Below are positions 44,824-52,303 of a DNA stretch of 64,000 nt, piece by piece. The notes under the pieces were generated by a model that was given only the letters and a program-made list of their open reading frames with translations, was not told the DNA's origin and searched no databases. The translations under genes were made by a program, and so were the position numbers. The stretch is taken from positions 1 through 64,000 of the IMG/VR virus record IMGVR_UViG_3300042868_005676, one strand, 5' to 3'. Numbering within the stretch: position 1 is the stretch's first letter; every line of letters begins with the position of its first letter. This DNA comes from a virus.

Positions 44824-45512
44824 AGGCTGTAGGTTATATAAGAGTATCGACAGATGCCCAAGCAGACAAGGGTGCATCTTTAGAGAATCAAGTAGCTCGT
44901 ATTGAAGAATACGCACTGAAGAAAGGTTTTATTCTGGAAAATATTTTCGAAGATGCCGGTTATAGTGGAAAAAATACGAAGAGACCTGGGTTTCAAGATA
45001 TGTTCAACAGAGTTAGAAAGGGTGGTATCACTGCTGTGATAGTTTGGCATAGCACTCGTTTCGCCCGTAATCTGAAGGATAATATTGTACACCTATACGA
45101 ATTAGAAAAACTAAAGGTTAAGTTCTATTCTGTGGAAGAACCAGAGATGAGTGGTACAAGTGGTAAAGCAATGCGTAATCTGATGGCAGTATTTGCTGAG
45201 TACCAATCCGATCTTACCGGAGACCAGGTAAGAAGTGTAAAAGGTAATTTAAAAAGAAATAAGAAGGTGTACTCTGGCTTTGCTCCCTTGGGATATAAAC
45301 ACGATAATGGGGACTTAGTTGAGACAGCAGAGATGGAGATTGTAAAAGAAATATTTGATCTGAGGCACAACGGATACTCTTATAACAAAATAGCAAAACA
45401 ATTAAATAATAAAAACTTAAAAGGAAACAAAGGAGGGAAATTTTATCCCATAACAATTTATAAAGTAATTAACAATAAAATATATGAAACGCAAGGATAT
45501 AGTATTAACTAA
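44820..45512 (+). CDS. Serine recombinase (resolvase/invertase type)
   Basis: The 230-residue protein begins MKAVGYIRVSTDAQ, with the catalytic serine at residue 10 of a resolvase-type N-terminal domain. It continues with DAGYSGKNTKRPGFQDM, WHSTRFARN and FAEYQSDL, all typical of the family. A short recombinase-type C-terminal domain follows (FAPLGYKHDNG, then IAKQLNNKN). It lacks the long zinc-ribbon and coiled-coil parts of large phage integrases. It may invert or resolve DNA segments, for instance fibre modules, or act in copy resolution. No crossover site was found. Confidence 0.8.
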   Translation: MKAVGYIRVSTDAQADKGASLENQVARIEEYALKKGFILENIFEDAGYSGKNTKRPGFQDMFNRVRKGGITAVIVWHSTRFARNLKDNIVHLYELEKLKVKFYSVEEPEMSGTSGKAMRNLMAVFAEYQSDLTGDQVRSVKGNLKRNKKVYSGFAPLGYKHDNGDLVETAEMEIVKEIFDLRHNGYSYNKIAKQLNNKNLKGNKGGKFYPITIYKVINNKIYETQGYSIN

Positions 45513-45837
45513 ACAAGACAGACGATTCGCTTTTGAAATATTCGAGACCGTCAGCAACGTAACAAATGTACCTCAAGAAGACTTCATCGAAAAGAGAAGC
45601 AGAAAAATGACCGTGGTTATTTTAAGACAGATATCAACTTATCTGCTCAAAACTTACACTAAATTATCACAAACAGAAATTGGTTTTGTGATTGGTGGTT
45701 ATGATCACTCTACCGTTATTCACTCCTTAGAGAAAGTTGAACACTGGTTGCAGACTCCTAGGCTATATAGGACTGAGACCGAAATTTTACAATCATGTTT
45801 CACTGCATTAAACGAAAAGTATGGACGTAACGAGTAA
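45484..45837 (+). CDS. Free-standing DnaA domain IV-like DNA-binding protein
   Basis: The 117-residue protein is similar to the C-terminal domain of the replication initiator DnaA. The signature GGYDHSTVIHSLEKVEHWL (residues ~76-94) corresponds to the DnaA GGRDHSTV motif that reads DnaA boxes. The preceding helix pair KLSQTEIGFVI fits its helix-turn-helix. The AAA+ ATPase domain is absent. It may bind a phage origin or compete with host DnaA for boxes. It is followed by a helicase-loader-like gene, overlapping it by 17 nt. Confidence 0.75.
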   Translation: MKRKDIVLTKQDRRFAFEIFETVSNVTNVPQEDFIEKRSRKMTVVILRQISTYLLKTYTKLSQTEIGFVIGGYDHSTVIHSLEKVEHWLQTPRLYRTETEILQSCFTALNEKYGRNE

Positions 45838-46111
45838 AATATTATTTAAACATCTTTTAGTTACTATACATGGAGAAATTCCACAAGAACTTCAGCAGTA
45901 TTTTAAGGATGATAGGGTATTTGTACCACCGACAATTGAAGAAGTAACACTGCATTTAAAAGAGTTAAGAATCAGAGAAGCTAAACAATGTGCTGAGAAA
46001 TTTGTAAATTTTTACGAGGCAAAGGGTTGGATGATTGGTAAGAACAAAATGAAAAATTGGAAATCTGCAATTAATACTTGGGGATTTGAAAGAAATAATT
46101 TAATATTGTAA
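45821..46111 (+). CDS. Helicase-loader / replication-protein-like domain
   Basis: The 96-residue protein ends with AEKFVNFYEAKGWMIGKNKM then KNWKSAINTW. This is the motif common at the end of phage and Bacteroidota replication proteins of the DnaD/DnaT-like loader type. It follows the DnaA-like gene, so the two may form an initiation pair for the primase-helicase at 48111. The AAA+ part of a full loader is missing. Confidence 0.6.
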   Translation: MDVTSKILFKHLLVTIHGEIPQELQQYFKDDRVFVPPTIEEVTLHLKELRIREAKQCAEKFVNFYEAKGWMIGKNKMKNWKSAINTWGFERNNLIL

Positions 46112-46122
46112 AGAATTTTAAT

Positions 46123-46623
46123 ATGAGATTTATGTTGAATAAAGATATGGAGGTAAAGATTTTGCCAAAATATAGTTGGAAAATAATTGTGATGTTGTTA
46201 TTGTGTTTAGGATCAGTAGGTGTTAGCATATATTCTATTTTGCGTCAGCCTGAGATTAAACATATATATCATAAAATAACTCAAACAGAAGAACACATTG
46301 ATGATGTGCCACTAAATGATACGGCTATCCTTAAAGAGTTGGTCAGTGATGGATGTGTGTTAGCAAATATTGGTGTAGCACAAGCTAAGATAGAATCTAA
46401 TTTAGGTCAGAGTTCTGTAGGCAAAAATGCTAAGAATTTATTTGGTATAACTCACCATCGTTGCAAGTATGTATCTGGCAAGTACGGAGTGTATGCTAAA
46501 TACAATACTTATCGTGATAATATTAAATGCTATATTCACATTCAAGATTATTACTTGCGTAATATCGATGGGAAATATGCTGAGGCTGGTATTTATATTG
46601 AAAAACTAAAAGAATTCAAATGA
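46123..46623 (+). CDS. Membrane-anchored glucosaminidase-type endolysin
   Basis: The 166-residue protein has an N-terminal membrane segment (about residues 19-37, WKIIVMLLLCLGSVGVSIYS). A domain follows with AQAKIESNLGQSS, then KNLFGI, then YNTYRDNIKCYIHIQDYYL. These features match the glucosaminidase (GH73-like) family, with catalytic Glu in KIESNLG. It would cut peptidoglycan during lysis and may be a signal-anchor endolysin. The next small membrane gene overlaps its stop by 4 nt. Confidence 0.75.
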   Translation: MRFMLNKDMEVKILPKYSWKIIVMLLLCLGSVGVSIYSILRQPEIKHIYHKITQTEEHIDDVPLNDTAILKELVSDGCVLANIGVAQAKIESNLGQSSVGKNAKNLFGITHHRCKYVSGKYGVYAKYNTYRDNIKCYIHIQDYYLRNIDGKYAEAGIYIEKLKEFK

Positions 46624-46724
46624 AAAATAAAATATACGCAACTTTGAATGTTTTATATTTTGTAATATGTGCAATCTTAACAATAAAAATATATATATGG
46701 TTTACAGATCAGTTAGTAAAGTAA
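46620..46724 (+). CDS. 34-residue single-pass membrane protein
   Basis: A short frame overlaps the endolysin stop (ATGA). It reads MKNKIYATLNVLYFVICAIL followed by TIKIYIWFTDQLVK. A single membrane helix directly coupled to an endolysin gene suggests a pinholin or lysis regulator. There is no further evidence. Confidence 0.45.
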   Translation: MKNKIYATLNVLYFVICAILTIKIYIWFTDQLVK

Positions 46725-46744
46725 AATGTTTCTTGTTACAGTTC

Positions 46745-46882
46745 ATGATTGAGTCTGCTTTTGAGCATAACCCAAGGGCGATGAGTACTGTAGAACCAGA
46801 AACAAAGGTGAGTTTTAACGAATTTCAAAAAAATATTAAAGAACAATTAAAAAAACAATATGACACTAAGAGAAGCAATTAG
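46745..46882 (+). CDS. Hypothetical small protein
   Basis: ATG at 46745 (MIESAFEHNP) gives 45 residues; longer starts at 46667 and 46697 would overlap the small membrane gene. The product is charged and helical and not recognised. Start and coding status are uncertain. Confidence 0.35.
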   Translation: MIESAFEHNPRAMSTVEPETKVSFNEFQKNIKEQLKKQYDTKRSN

Positions 46883-47108
46883 TTTTCGTTTTGATAAACT
46901 CACGATAACTACACAAATGAGTGGTGGTAATGAAGTATTTCATTATTTCCACAAGACAATTAATGGAGTTCCTTTGATGATTGACATAGACAAAGATGGT
47001 AACTGGTATGGTACAATCTTTGACATGGGGGTTAAGTTTTATACTGCCAGATTATTTCAGGACATTGTAAACGCTGTTGAGAAAGGGCAATGGGATGTTG
47101 AAATTTGA
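46860..47108 (+). CDS. Hypothetical protein
   Basis: The 82-residue protein is not recognised. It contains the beta-rich GVPLMIDIDKDGNWYGTIFD. It overlaps the gene before by 23 nt and the gene after by 14 nt. Confidence 0.5.
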   Translation: MTLREAISFRFDKLTITTQMSGGNEVFHYFHKTINGVPLMIDIDKDGNWYGTIFDMGVKFYTARLFQDIVNAVEKGQWDVEI

Positions 47109-47499
47109 TTTTGTAAATCGTTATGATGATACCATTTCTTTTGTTCAATCTGGAGATTTTACAATTAGGATGATAGGTGGTCAATATTATCGATATGGTT
47201 ATAGCGGTAAAGAACCATTGAATCAATACAATATGGTTGATCCGAGTGGTGGTCCTTACATTGGTTCGGGCTCAGACATGGGAAGATTCCTCAAAGAATG
47301 GAAAGGTTTAATTGTCAGCCATATCACCGTGGAGTCAGTTACCAATGAAAAAGTATTACATCTATTCGAGGGAAGAATAATGAAGGGTAAAACAAATGAC
47401 GAAGAAGAACTTAGATGGTATAAAGCTGGAGATTCTTCTGGACAATTTGAAAGATACAATGACATGGAACAATTTTTAGTAGCACAGAATGACCGGTAA
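47095..47499 (+). CDS. Conserved phage protein of unknown function
   Basis: I choose ATG at 47095 (MLKFDFVNRY), giving 134 residues. The segment MVDPSGGPYIGSGSDMGRFL followed by KEWKGLIVSHI is a pattern I recall from other phages without known function. The product is soluble and beta-rich at the N-terminus. A minus-strand GGGCTCAG motif copy lies at 47268. Confidence 0.55.
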   Translation: MLKFDFVNRYDDTISFVQSGDFTIRMIGGQYYRYGYSGKEPLNQYNMVDPSGGPYIGSGSDMGRFLKEWKGLIVSHITVESVTNEKVLHLFEGRIMKGKTNDEEELRWYKAGDSSGQFERYNDMEQFLVAQNDR

Positions 47500-47510
47500 A
47501 ACAAACAAAA
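47499..47510. other. Short A-rich leader
   Basis: A 12-base gap, AACAAACAAAAATG in style, lies before a tiny frame. No other element is seen. Confidence 0.3.
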
Positions 47511-47576
47511 ATGAACGATAAAAAGTTTTCTAATAGTAAACCAAATTTCAAAGAAACATACGGAGGTAACAAATGA
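47511..47576 (+). CDS. 21-residue leader-like frame
   Basis: The frame reads MNDKKFSNSKPNFKETYGGN plus Lys and stop, and overlaps the start of the lipoprotein-like gene as ATGA. The Shine-Dalgarno site of the next gene lies within its last codons. It may be a coupling leader peptide rather than a functional protein. Confidence 0.35.
   Translation: MNDKKFSNSKPNFKETYGGNK
47562..47566 (+). promoter_or_regulatory. GGAGG ribosome binding site (repeat of the 43242 site)
   Basis: This is part of ATACGGAGGTAACAAATG, identical to the site before 43253. It decides the ATG at 47573 as a start. Confidence 0.6.
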
Positions 47577-47698
47577 AAAAGCTATTTATAATATTTATAT
47601 TTTGGGGATGTTCTGAGAACCAATCTGAGCATAAACTAAATGTCACCGACAGTACAATATACTGGGATAGCATGGAACTTATAAATGAATCACCATAA
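47573..47698 (+). CDS. 41-residue lipoprotein-like peptide
   Basis: The frame reads MKKLFIIFIFWGCSENQSEH and ends MELINESP. A basic start, a hydrophobic core and Cys-13 in a lipobox-like FWGC setting suggest a small lipoprotein. It has one of the few canonical Shine-Dalgarno sites here, implying strong translation. It could act in superinfection exclusion, which is a guess. Confidence 0.5.
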   Translation: MKKLFIIFIFWGCSENQSEHKLNVTDSTIYWDSMELINESP

Positions 47699-47710
47699 AA
47701 AAGGTAACAA

Positions 47711-47905
47711 ATGAAAACATTCGTAATTAAAATAGAAATTGAACACACCGACAAGACTTATGATTCTGAGCCAGTCCAAGAGTTTATCAATTCGCTTGGG
47801 TCTCCGGATATAAACTGGACTAAACAGATGAAAAAAGCATTTAAAGAAACAACACTAGGCAAAGATGCCTTCAACATAAACATAACATACGCACTAAAAT
47901 TATGA
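47711..47905 (+). CDS. Hypothetical small protein
   Basis: The 64-residue protein begins MKTFVIKIEIEHTDKTYDSE. It is preceded by AAGGTAACAAATG, a weaker version of the repeated ribosome site. It is not recognised. The following start overlaps its stop by 4 nt. Confidence 0.5.
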   Translation: MKTFVIKIEIEHTDKTYDSEPVQEFINSLGSPDINWTKQMKKAFKETTLGKDAFNINITYALKL

Positions 47906-48087
47906 CACTATACGAAAAATTTTTAACTAGACCTCCAATGTTTTGGAATCCTAGCGATGCTAGAGAAATTAGCGGAAACCAACAACTTACAGACGAACAA
48001 TGTAAAGAAATCATTCAAAAGAGTTTGACGGATAAAAAAATATTTGATTTAATTGTAAAACTGATCAAAGAAAATACACCTAAATAA
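47902..48087 (+). CDS. Hypothetical small protein
   Basis: The 61-residue protein is helical in its second half (QCKEIIQKSLTDKKIFDLIV). It is coupled to the previous gene by ATGA. It is not recognised. The primase-helicase promoter follows at once. Confidence 0.5.
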   Translation: MTLYEKFLTRPPMFWNPSDAREISGNQQLTDEQCKEIIQKSLTDKKIFDLIVKLIKENTPK

Positions 48088-48089
48088 TA

Positions 48090-48097
48090 TATATTTG
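48090..48097 (+). promoter_or_regulatory. TATATTTG promoter box before primase-helicase
   Basis: TATATTTGC lies 13 bases before the ATG at 48111, so the leader is about 8-10 nt. It marks the start of the replication core operon. Confidence 0.55.
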
Positions 48098-48110
48098 CAA
48101 CCCTGAAAAT

Positions 48111-49850
48111 ATGAACTCGGATAAATTAATTAGATTAGGAATAGATTTGCGTGGTAAATATAGTGGTGAGGTAAAAACACTTTGTCCTAAATGTGCACAC
48201 AGCAGAAAGAAAAAGAACGATCCTTCTTTGGGTGTTAATATTGATAGTGGGGTTTGGAAGTGCCATCATTGTGGATGGAGTGGAAGTGTTAATCAATATG
48301 TGAGACCCGAACCAAGGTCGCTAGTTGCGACTGCTAAAATTCTCCAGTACTTTGAGAACAGAAAGATTAAAACCGAAACGGTTGAACACTTTAAGGTTTC
48401 TGAGAGTATTGAATGGATGCCTCAAGATCAGAAAGAACATAAGGTAGTTTGTTTTAACTATTTTATGGACGGAGAACTAATTAATATTAAGTTTAAGACA
48501 TCCGATAAAATGTTTAAAATGGTCAAGGATGCCCGTAAAATTCCATATAATATTGATTGTATCAAGGACTCTCCGTATGTAATTATATGTGAGGGTGAAG
48601 AAGAGACCATGGTTTGGCACCAGAGCGGATTAAATGCAATTTCTGTGCCTAATGGTGCCAGCAAAAATAACAATAATTTAGATTGGTTGGATTCTGTCTA
48701 CGATTTATTTGAAGAGAAAACAATTTACTTGGCCACAGATAATGATGAGCCAGGCAGAAAGTTAAAAGAAGATTTAGCACGTAGATTTGGTGGTCAAGAC
48801 ATCCGAATGATTGAGTTTCCAGAGAGTGAGAAGGATGCCAATGATTGCCTTAAGACATATGGACAAGGCTTACTGAGGCAGATATTTGAAAATGCCAAGC
48901 CATTACCAATCACTGAGATTTCCTCGGCAATTGATTATTTGAGCATAATTGATTCTTATAGAATAGACGGATATCCAAAAGGTTCTTTGGTAGAAATGCC
49001 AATTACCGATGAACATATGTCTTGGAACAGAGGAGAATTAGGAGTAGTTACGGGAATTCCAGGTATGGGAAAAACTACTTGGTTGGATTATATGTTTGTT
49101 CGTCTTGCTTATCTTAAGGGTTGGAAGTTTGGAATATTTTCACCAGAGAACATTGCTCCACTAAAAATAACAAGATTATCTGAGCAGCTGAGCGGTAAGG
49201 CTTTAAGCAAAATGAATTATGGCGAAGTAAATAGAGCAGTGAGTATTATTGATAAGCACTTTTGGTTTTACAACGTTGAGGTTATGTCAGACTATAGTTT
49301 GAATAACTTATTGCGTCTTGCAGAAACAATGGTTAAAAGAAACGGTATTGATTGTTTATGTTTAGATCCTTTCAATTATATTGAGCAAGACGGTAACGAA
49401 GAGAGTAGTAACGAAAGAATTGGCGGTTTACTTAGAAGACTTAAGCAGTTTGCTATTAAGATGAATGTGCTTGTTATTTTAGTGGCTCACCCAAGAAAAA
49501 TGGATAAGAGCGGAAATAGTTATAATGTACCTCGTCTTTATGATATTTCGGGCTCACACCATTTCTTTAACGTTCCTGACTGGGGTATTGCTGTACACAG
49601 AACATTTGAAAACGGACAGAGAGACCCTGTAGAAGTACACGTACAAAAAATGAAATACCACTTTAGAGGTAAGTTAGGCAGTATTGAGTATGAGTTCAAT
49701 AGAGAAACTGGAGAGTATACAGAAGATGGAAAATTTAAACCTTTAATAGATAAGATATATGATTTGGAAAACAATGATGATAATTTGTTCAGCTCACTAC
49801 AAGCGTGGGGAAATGGTCAAGGAATTCAACCTCAGTCCTTACTTTTATGA
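48111..49850 (+). CDS. Bifunctional primase-helicase (T7 gp4-like)
   Basis: The 579-residue protein has an N-terminal zinc-binding primase domain (CPKCAHSRKK and WKCHHCGWSG, residues ~22-60). A TOPRIM domain follows (VIICEGEEET, then YLATDNDEPGRKL, residues ~160-215). The C-terminal part is a DnaB/RecA-type helicase with Walker A GIPGMGKTT near residue 315, Walker B CLCLDPFN near 420, and VILVAHPRKM. It primes and unwinds at the replication fork with the polymerase encoded downstream. Its start is set by the nearby promoter. Confidence 0.9.
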   Translation: MNSDKLIRLGIDLRGKYSGEVKTLCPKCAHSRKKKNDPSLGVNIDSGVWKCHHCGWSGSVNQYVRPEPRSLVATAKILQYFENRKIKTETVEHFKVSESIEWMPQDQKEHKVVCFNYFMDGELINIKFKTSDKMFKMVKDARKIPYNIDCIKDSPYVIICEGEEETMVWHQSGLNAISVPNGASKNNNNLDWLDSVYDLFEEKTIYLATDNDEPGRKLKEDLARRFGGQDIRMIEFPESEKDANDCLKTYGQGLLRQIFENAKPLPITEISSAIDYLSIIDSYRIDGYPKGSLVEMPITDEHMSWNRGELGVVTGIPGMGKTTWLDYMFVRLAYLKGWKFGIFSPENIAPLKITRLSEQLSGKALSKMNYGEVNRAVSIIDKHFWFYNVEVMSDYSLNNLLRLAETMVKRNGIDCLCLDPFNYIEQDGNEESSNERIGGLLRRLKQFAIKMNVLVILVAHPRKMDKSGNSYNVPRLYDISGSHHFFNVPDWGIAVHRTFENGQRDPVEVHVQKMKYHFRGKLGSIEYEFNRETGEYTEDGKFKPLIDKIYDLENNDDNLFSSLQAWGNGQGIQPQSLLL

Positions 49851-50010
49851 TTTATTTAAGTCCGGTCAAAAAGATAAGAAGTTTATCTTCAGAGGCACAG
49901 AGATTGATGTTATTTCAAAAGGATGGAAACAATTGGGAAACCTCTTTTACATGGAGTTAATGACTTCAGAAGGAGACATGGTAGTTACTAATTATACGTA
50001 TAAAAAATGA
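49813..50010 (+). CDS. Hypothetical protein between helicase and polymerase
   Basis: I choose ATG at 49813 (MVKEFNLSPY), giving 65 residues and a 38-nt overlap with the helicase end. The product is basic and beta-rich and not recognised. It overlaps the polymerase start by 4 nt, so it is coupled to it. Confidence 0.5.
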   Translation: MVKEFNLSPYFYDLFKSGQKDKKFIFRGTEIDVISKGWKQLGNLFYMELMTSEGDMVVTNYTYKK

Positions 50011-51938
50011 GAAAAGTTTATGATATCGAGACGTTCCCTAATTTCTTTTCCTACACAGATGTAGATTGTGATAGTAATGAGGTGAATGTATTTGTGATTA
50101 GCACATTTAAAAATCAAACAGCAGAGTTCTTGTTGTATTTAGATTCCCTAGAACAAAATAAAGCAGGGATGATTGGCTTCAATAATATTCATTTTGATTG
50201 GCCGGTGGTTAACTATATCCGAGAGATAGGTAATAAAATTACTCCGGATAGAATTTATGATTTTGTAATGACCATCATTAAATCTGAAAAAAATATTTAT
50301 ACCAAACAAACAATTAAGCAACTTGATTTGTTCTTATTGAATCACTACGATAATAAGGCTCGCTCAGCTTCTTTGAAGTCCTTGGAGGTGTCATTGAATT
50401 GGGAGAACGTTATGGATATGCCTATTGCTGTAGGTAGTATGATTTCTGAGGCCCAAGAGACTATGGTTCTTGAGTATAACTTAAATGATGTTCTATTCAC
50501 TAGAAAGTTTTACGAAGAGTGCGCAGACAAAATAGAACTCCGTAAGAAAATTGGCAACAAGTACAAATTAGATCTGATTAATAAGAGTGATGTTGTCATA
50601 GGAGAAACAATCTTCTTAAAGTATTTAAGTCAAGCAATGAATATGCCAGTGAGCGAACTTAAAAAGATTCGTGGCAAGAGGGCTAAAGTTCCTTTGAAGG
50701 ACATCATATTTGACTATATTAAATTCACAGAGCCTAAATTTCAAAAGTTATTAGGAACTATGTGTGAAACAACGAGTTCTTCTGAGTACTTAGAAGAGTG
50801 GGTTAGCAATTTTAAAACTAATAAGCCCGTGAATGAGTTATATGAACAAGTTGTTAGTCACAATATCGAACTAAAAAAATTAGCACAGAAGAAAAAATCA
50901 TTTGGTTTCTTTGTTAATTATGCCGGGTTAAGAATTGATTATGGTGTTGGTGGTATTCATGGATGTATCAAACCAGGTGTTTATAAGTCTAGCGATAAGT
51001 ATAAAATACTTGACATTGACGTGAAGTCATATTACCCTAACTTATTTATTCAGAATAACTTACATCCTCGCCAAATGGATCAGAATACTTTTATCAGTGT
51101 GTATAAGTTCATTTTTGACGAGAGGGTTAAGGCTCAAAAAGAAAAGGATGATATCACAAGTGCGGCACTTAAATTGGCACTGAACGGTCTCTTTGGTAAA
51201 ACGGGCTCAGATGTAAGTTGCTTCTACGATCCGTTTGTATTCTTTGCCATAACAGTTAATGGACAATTGTTAATCACAATGCTATTGGAAAAATTAATTC
51301 AAGCAGGTGCAGAACTCCTTCAGGTAAATACAGATGGCGTGACCATTATGATTCCTTCTGATCAGGAGCACATATTTAAAAACATTTGTGCTGAGTGGGA
51401 GTCTGTTACTAAATTACAATTAGAATATGCAGATTATGCATCCATGGTCATCCGTGATGTAAATAATTATATTGCTGTTTCTACCAACGGAAAAGTAAAA
51501 GAAAAAGGAATCTTTGAAACTAAGAAGGACTGGCATAAAGACAATTCTTTCATGGTTGTACCAACTGCTGTACGAAATTATTTTGTAGATGGAATACCAA
51601 TTACACAAACATTAGATAATCACAAAAATATTTACGACTTTTGTGGTCGCTATAAAGCAACAAAAGGATGGCACGCAGAGTGGGTATATCTAGAAAACGA
51701 CCAAGAGAAAAGAAAAGGCTTTGGAAAAATATATCGATTCATTCCAGTGAAGAAGGGGGGAGTAAGCCTAAAAATAAATCAAGACGGAAGAGAACATCAA
51801 CTTCTAGACGGCTACCAAACAAAACCATTCAACCAGATCATCAATATAAAAAAGAAAGACTTGGATTTCTCGTACTACGTAGCGGAATGCGAGAAACTGA
51901 TATCGATGATTTCACCTTCGCAGATGACCCTATTATAG
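50007..51938 (+). CDS. Family B DNA polymerase
   Basis: The 643-residue protein starts with an exonuclease-type motif YDIETFPNFFSY. The polymerase core has motif A DIDVKSYYPNLF (~residue 335), motif B KLALNGLFGKTG (~387) and motif C LLQVNTDGVTI (~440), where the second catalytic Asp of YxDTD is replaced in the NTDG form usual in this phage group. It replicates the genome with the primase-helicase and SSB. It is shorter than cellular PolB enzymes but typical of Bacteroidota phages. The next gene overlaps its end by 52 nt. Confidence 0.85.
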   Translation: MRKVYDIETFPNFFSYTDVDCDSNEVNVFVISTFKNQTAEFLLYLDSLEQNKAGMIGFNNIHFDWPVVNYIREIGNKITPDRIYDFVMTIIKSEKNIYTKQTIKQLDLFLLNHYDNKARSASLKSLEVSLNWENVMDMPIAVGSMISEAQETMVLEYNLNDVLFTRKFYEECADKIELRKKIGNKYKLDLINKSDVVIGETIFLKYLSQAMNMPVSELKKIRGKRAKVPLKDIIFDYIKFTEPKFQKLLGTMCETTSSSEYLEEWVSNFKTNKPVNELYEQVVSHNIELKKLAQKKKSFGFFVNYAGLRIDYGVGGIHGCIKPGVYKSSDKYKILDIDVKSYYPNLFIQNNLHPRQMDQNTFISVYKFIFDERVKAQKEKDDITSAALKLALNGLFGKTGSDVSCFYDPFVFFAITVNGQLLITMLLEKLIQAGAELLQVNTDGVTIMIPSDQEHIFKNICAEWESVTKLQLEYADYASMVIRDVNNYIAVSTNGKVKEKGIFETKKDWHKDNSFMVVPTAVRNYFVDGIPITQTLDNHKNIYDFCGRYKATKGWHAEWVYLENDQEKRKGFGKIYRFIPVKKGGVSLKINQDGREHQLLDGYQTKPFNQIINIKKKDLDFSYYVAECEKLISMISPSQMTLL

Positions 51939-52303
51939 ACATTATTGCTCCTCCTAATAGTTTGAATCTAAAGCCTATTATGATGGCACTAAGATGGGAA
52001 ATTATAAATGGTGGCATTACTGTATGTGGAAGGCGTAATCCTCGTTATAAAAATAACGTGATTATTCCTTCCCTTAAGTATAGTTTTCATATAACTTATA
52101 TGGACGGATATATTTTACTAGGGACTAGAGTATCTAGGTGGTGTAAAATACCAGTATCTTTTATAGATGATACTATTCCAGAAGAAACAATTAATTTATT
52201 GGTTGCTTACATTGAATACAAGAAGGCAAACGGAATGAATAGTATTAACGAGTACGTTAACGCATACGAACTTTCTTCCATACTCGTTGATAACGACCAT
52301 TAA
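51887..52303 (+). CDS. Hypothetical protein after DNA polymerase
   Basis: I choose ATG at 51887 (MRETDIDDFT), giving 138 residues. A longer frame from 51668 would overlap the polymerase by 270 nt with a low-complexity basic N-terminus and is unlikely. The product is beta-rich and not recognised. Its end converges with, and overlaps by 47 nt, the end of the terminase gene on the other strand. Confidence 0.55.
   Translation: MRETDIDDFTFADDPIIDIIAPPNSLNLKPIMMALRWEIINGGITVCGRRNPRYKNNVIIPSLKYSFHITYMDGYILLGTRVSRWCKIPVSFIDDTIPEETINLLVAYIEYKKANGMNSINEYVNAYELSSILVDNDH

Noticed and set aside
51668-51886. N-terminal extension of the gene after DNA polymerase
   Set aside because: It lies entirely inside the polymerase gene and gives a low-complexity basic peptide; ATG at 51887 is a better start.
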